Below, piece by piece: positions 60,010-64,000 of a stretch of DNA of 64,000 nucleotides. The translations under genes and the position numbers were made by a program. The notes under the pieces are model-generated. The model saw nothing but the letters and a program-made list of their open reading frames with translations, ran no database searches and had not been told where the DNA came from. The DNA lies in the NCBI GenBank assembly GCA_023055355.1, contig JALJCS010000004.1, forward strand, positions 28,238,744 through 28,302,743. The letters run 5' to 3'. The first letter of the stretch is position 1; every line of letters begins with the position of its first letter. This stretch comes from Agelaius tricolor. Its lineage: Eukaryota; Chordata; Aves; Passeriformes; Icteridae.

Positions 60010-61860
60010 ATGGGTAATAGGCTGTCTTCTCAGCGGAAGGAGGTATATTTCCAAGTTGTGGGATTCCTGCGGGAGGAGGGTGAACAGTTTTCTAAAGGGT
60101 TAGTTAAAAGCTTTGTCCGATGGATGTTTTCTAAGTTCCCGTAGTTAACTGCTAAAGAGATCAAAGAAGAGAGTTTCTGGAAGGCAGTGGGTTGCGAATT
60201 AACTGAAAGTACCAAAAAAAGTGATCCTACTGTCAGGGAAGGGTATATACAGCTGTTTCTTTTAATTATTGAAGTTGTAAAAAATAATGCTGCGATTCAC
60301 AAACGGGAAAGTGGAAAATGTCCTGCGGCAAGCTCCCCAGTTCTCCCTCAACCCCCGTCCCTGCCTTCTTTCCCTGTTCCCGCTTCACCTACTCCGGGTG
60401 GAGGGGGGGAAGCAACCTGCCCAGAGCAGACACAGGGCTGCTACCATCTCCCTGGCTTCCCCCAGTCCCCTCGGTACCCTTGCCCCGGCAGTGCTGGCCA
60501 CACTGTCAGGGAACCTGCTCCTAACCATCCTTCCAATCCTCTTTTCCCAGTTTCTGAGCCCAAAAAGTTCAAGGTCGCTTTAGTGCCCAAACCCCCTTCC
60601 TCGCACGATCCCAAGACATGCCACAAGATGGTCGCCACCTCGTGGTAGCCACTCCCACACTACAAAATGGCTGCCACTGCGTGGCTGGGTGTTTTACTCC
60701 CTCTTTGTCATCGCAAAATGACCACTGGCACGTGGCAACCATGCCCGTGCCACAAAATGGCTGCCACCTTGTGGCAGAAGCTTCTCCTTCCCTCAATCCT
60801 TTCCGTCACACCCTGCCTCCTAACGCCACCTCTTTCCCCTCCTCTTCCTCTGCAGCATTTACATTGTTTCCTCCCACATATGATTACATAACGCCTCCTC
60901 CCACATCACCTGACCCCTCCCATTTTCCCACGGCAGTACCATCTGCTCCTCCCTTGCTCCACGCAGCCTCCGCCCAGAGTTCCACCCCTCACCCTCAGGA
61001 TGCCACCCCTTTGGTTCCTGTTTCCCACGCCCCTCCTTCCAGTTCCCATGGTGATGGGAGCAGCTGGGGTGGGTGGGCCTGGAAAGCAGGATGATTGAAG
61101 TAATGCAGAGCCTTTGTTCCTCACTCCAGTTGCATATAATAGAAACGGGACACACTCGTGGTATAAGCCTCTTTCTTATGATAATATCCGGGATCTCTGC
61201 AAATCCAAACTGGAATTTGGCCCAAAAAACGAGTTTTTTCAGAGCATTTTAAAGACAACATCTTCAAGAACATTAGTTCCCAAAGATATTAAACGGCTCT
61301 TTAGTTGTCTGCTCACTCCAGCTGAGTATCAATTGTGGGAGAGGACTTGGAGGAGGTTAACAGGGGACCTCCTCCCAGAGATCCAAAAAAGTAAGGACTA
61401 TGCTGCGGATACTGAGGGCCACCCAATTACAATAGATCACCTTATGGGGGAGGAGGAGTGGAGTTCTGTGCAAACGCAAGCAGCAAAAATTCCCCGAGAA
61501 GTCCGGGATTTGGTGAGGGCTATGGCCAAACAAGCCTTCTTTGGAATGCCTTCCAAAGAACCTGCAGTGCCTTACATTGCCATTAAACAATCTCTTTCCG
61601 AACCGTTTATTGATTTTGTTGACAGGGTACGAGCTGCAGTTAAGAAAAGGGTAGACAGCCCTCAGCTACAAGAGCAGCTCATTCTAGACATTGTAACCAC
61701 CAATGCCAATGATGCCTGCAGAAGGGGGTCATCCTTGCCCTTCTCGTGTCACCACTGCCCACACTCACTCAAGTTGTCGAGGACAGGGAGGCGAACATTC
61801 TATTCACCATGTTCAAAAAAACTGAATGCGCAGCGCATCCAAGCCCTGCGTGATTATATA
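60010..61860 (+). pseudogene. gag: gag polyprotein gene, broken
   Basis: Starts at ATG 60010 with MGNRLSSQ, a glycine at position 2 fitting N-terminal myristoylation of matrix. A TAG at 60142-60144 stops it after 44 codons; the same frame resumes to TAG 60646. The next part is open one frame over (60618-61094): proline-rich, with PPTY (60870-60881) and PSAP (60939-60950), the two classic late-domain motifs for budding. Capsid follows in the first frame from about 61117 (TPVAYNRN, then a major-homology-like IKQSLSEPFIDFVDRVRAA near 61584). A frame change in the G run at 61722-61728 diverts the end of capsid. No CCHC zinc knuckle was seen. As read, it cannot make full-length Gag. Confidence 0.8.
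60624..60774 (+). repeat. Four-copy 22-bp repeat within gag
   Basis: Units at 60624, 60663, 60714 and 60753 share caaaatgg.tgccac..gtgg with mismatches. Start-to-start distances are 39, 51 and 39 bp, all multiples of three, so the array is in phase with translation; in the proline-rich frame it encodes Q(N/D)G.H.VA-like phrases. Two units contain AAAATGGC, which resembles a YY1 core. Confidence 0.85.
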
Positions 61861-62616
61861 AATAGGGTAGTTTGCGAGGGGTCAGCTCATCATAATAACG
61901 TTTGCCAATTAACCACATCAGATTGTCTTGAACCTTACCGACTCAGACTAACTCACTCTATTGTTTATTCCAATCAGGACTGGCTCGAGATTGGTGCGGA
62001 GCCTGGACTTCTTCCACACATTCAACAGGCAGAGACCAACAGGTGCATTCCATCCATCGATTGCAAGTATCTCGTTGTCGGGGACATTAAATACACTGCC
62101 TTGGGGGTTGAAGTCGTTCCAGCAGTCCTCACACTCCACCCAGAGCGCTTCACCCTCACAACGCGCTGTGTCCACCCCTCCCTTTCCCTGCCAGAAGGCC
62201 AGATCATCACACAAACTATCCCTATACCACGTTTTATGTGCAATGACCTGGACCTTTCTGTCTTTTACACTGAGGTGCTAGGAGAAGAAAAGCCCCTCAT
62301 GTGGTGTGGCCTTAAGAGCAGGGATCAATCTATTCAACTTCAGGGGATGACGGACACGGGAGCAGACGTGACGGTCATTCCTCCACACAAATGGCTGTCA
62401 TAGTGGGAACTGCAAAATGTGAGTAGCTCAGTACTGGGAGTTGGGGGCTTCCAATTGGCACGCAGATCAAAGAGCATAGTGCAAATTATGGGGCCGAATG
62501 GGCAATTAGTGTCTGTATGCCCATTCGTTTTGAGTTCCAAGTTTACCCTGTGGGGAAGAGATGCCATGTCACAATGGGGGGCGAAATTGGACTTGCCCAC
62601 TCCTCAGCATTTTTAG
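61835..62616 (+). pseudogene. pro: pro (protease) gene, broken
   Basis: The frame shared with the first capsid block stays open from before 61835 to TAG 62401, then resumes to TAG 62614. The catalytic DTGADVTVIP is present (D codon at 62353), and LWGRDAMSQWG near 62550 fits the conserved GR(D/N) segment of retroviral aspartic proteases. The upstream part (about 61960-62320), with SLPEGQIITQTIPIP, may derive from a dUTPase-like domain as found in betaretroviral pro; that is uncertain. The stop at 62401 falls 13 codons after the DTG, so no intact protease is made. Confidence 0.7.
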
Positions 62617-64000
62617 GCGCGGCCACTGGGGAGGACCCTACCCTCAGACTGAATTGACTTACAGATAAACCAGTCTAAACCAGGGTAGAGCAGTGGCCGC
62701 TGAACAAACAAAAATTAAAGGCGCTCACTCAGATTGTGGAAGAGGAACTGGCCAAAAGCCACATAGTGGAAACCAATAGCCCCTGGAACTCTCCTGTTTT
62801 TGTTATCAGGAAGCGTGGAGGTGACAGGTGGTGCCTTCTCCACGATCTGAGAAGAATCAATAATGTCATTGAAGACATGGGTTCCCTCCAACCAGGGATG
62901 GCTTCCCCATCTATGCTCCCACAAAATTAGAAATTGGCAGTTATTGACATCAAAGACTGTTTCTTTCATATTCCCCTTCACCCAGATGATGCACCACAGT
63001 TTGCTTTCTCTGTGCCCTCCATCAACAGAAAAGATCCCATGAAGCACTACCACTGGTGCGTTCTTCCTCAGGGAATGAAAAGCAGCCCTACTGTCTGCCA
63101 GTGGTATGTTGCTAGGGTTCCATCCCCTGTGCGTGCAAGGGAGAAAAAATGCATAATATATCATTACATGGATGATATCCTTATTTGTGCCCCTCATGAC
63201 GACACACTTGCATGTGCCTTAGAGGACACTATTACAGCCTTGTCGGTGGCAGGATTTGAGTTTCAAACAGAGAAAGTCCAACACCTACCGCCTTGGAAGT
63301 ATCTGGTCCTTGAGATCACCCACCGTACCATTACACCCCAAAAAATCCTAATTCACACTAACCCTAAAACCTTAAGAGACCTGCACCAATTCTGTGGATC
63401 CATAAACTGGATCAGGCCCTGGTCAGGGCTCACCACAAGAGATTTATCCCCTCTCTTCAACTTATTAAAAGGGAGGGAGACCCTGGATCTCCTGAGGGCC
63501 CTGACTCTGGAGGCCAGGGCAGCACTCGAGAAGGTCCAATCCATCATTGCAAGTCAACACGCCCACTGGTGTCATGAGGATCTGCCCGTCAGCTTCATCA
63601 TTCTGGGGGGGCTACCACATCTTTACAGGTTGATTTTTCAATGGGACATGGACCAAAAGGATCCCCTCTTCATTATAGAGTGGGTGTTCCTTGGTCACCA
63701 GCTGTCCAAGAGCATCACCAAGCCACAAGAGCTGATGGCTCAGCTGATCACAAGGGCTAGGGCTTGCCTGCATGTGTTGGCAGGGTGCGATTTTGCATGC
63801 AATCACCTCCCTATCCAAACATCCACGGGGAGGATATCTTTGGACACTGAAAAATTTAGACCGATCTAATGAGAATTTGCAGTTCGCCCTAAACAGCTAC
63901 ACAGGCCAAATTTCAATCAACCATCCAGGCCACATATTGTTTAATGTTGACTTTAATTTGGTTCCAAAAGAGATTCAAAGTCACCGCCCACTCAAAGCCC
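62610..64000 (+). pseudogene. pol: pol (reverse transcriptase) gene, broken, partial
   Basis: Pol lies in the -1 frame relative to pro and overlaps its end (catttttag, 62608-62616). RT landmarks in order: SPWNSPVFVIRKRGG (fingers), RWCLLHDLRRIN, VIDIKDCFF (first catalytic Asp, codon 62946), VLPQGMKSSPT (63060), YMDD (63165-63176), and the thumb-like INWIRPWSGL (about 63400). Stops at 62655, 62676 and 62928 interrupt it; the stretch 62931-63866 is open for 312 codons. Past about 63840 the homologous reading moves to another frame (NLQFALNSYTGQISINHPGH, continuing to the window end), so a frameshift lies near 63840-63869. RNase H and integrase would be beyond the window. Confidence 0.85.

Larger units (their letters stand above)
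58887..64000 (+). mobile_element. Class II (ERVK-like) provirus, 5' part
   Basis: A plus-strand endogenous retrovirus running off the right edge of the window. Order: LTR, primer binding site, leader, gag, pro, pol through the reverse transcriptase into the start of the connection region. The betaretrovirus-like assignment rests on three observations: a tRNA-Lys-like primer binding site, pol lying in the -1 frame relative to pro, and the style of the capsid, protease and RT motifs. It is defective as read here: stops at 60142, 62401, 62655, 62676, 62928 and 63867 and frame changes near 60640, 61095, 61725 and 63850. Env and the 3' LTR are outside the window. Confidence 0.85.

Noticed and set aside
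60859..61155. Antisense ORF opposite gag
   Set aside because: The sense strand carries late-domain motifs and the start of capsid; the antisense frame is a shadow.
61815..61822. Run of A followed by C resembling a -1 frameshift heptamer between gag and pro
   Set aside because: The heptamer is out of phase with both the post-indel capsid frame and the protease frame, so it cannot be assigned as the slip site.

Overview
The window looks like avian, most likely songbird, genomic DNA. It is AT-rich and gene-poor. Its recognisable interspersed repeats are CR1 LINE fragments and endogenous-retrovirus LTRs of types common in birds, and no mammalian Alu/B1-type SINE is seen. The species call is inference from repeat content. 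No complete host protein-coding gene, rRNA, tRNA, CRISPR array or prokaryotic feature can be supported. The ORFs outside the 3' provirus are short and mostly lie in repeats, microsatellites or random open frames.

Layout: 1-641 is the 3' part of a degraded avian LTR. 1.2-2.0 kb is an old CR1 on the minus strand. 2-14 kb is AT-rich unique-looking DNA with several microsatellites and one weak candidate exon (6137-6205). 14.8-15.7 kb holds an unclassified interspersed repeat followed by a GC-rich solo-LTR-like promoter block (TATA box at 15479). 19.6-20.5 kb is another LTR-like insertion. 22-32 kb contains four weakly supported coding-like segments (three of them splice-bounded, on the minus strand), a (GGAAAA)n tract and a minus-strand solo LTR (29266-29915). 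36.8-43.7 kb is a repeat cluster: CR1, CR1, near-full-length solo LTR (39384-40512), CR1, old CR1. 45 kb carries a 161-nt pure purine (GAAA)n tract. 51 kb has one plus-strand exon-like segment. 53.6-55.8 kb has a CR1 tail, a 159-codon unrecognised ORF and an LTR-like block. 56.9-57.2 kb is an inverted copy of the 15 kb repeat.

The most informative object is the 5' part of a class II (betaretrovirus-like, ERVK-type) provirus from about 58.9 kb to the end of the window, plus strand. It has an LTR, a tRNA-Lys-like primer binding site, a leader with a possible splice donor, gag, pro and pol. It is broken by in-frame stops and frameshifts, yet keeps the protease DTGAD and reverse transcriptase YMDD motifs. 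Gag carries PPTY and PSAP late-domain motifs and a small four-copy repeat. The 3' part, including any env and the 3' LTR, lies outside the window.

I found no convincing evidence of a new biological system. The best leads are the repeat array in gag, the apparent loss of the nucleocapsid region, an unclassified repeat present as two inverted copies 42 kb apart, the 159-codon ORF at 54.4 kb and a set of splice-bounded minus-strand exon candidates. Repeat family calls rest on remembered consensus patterns and on similarity seen by eye, not on a database search.
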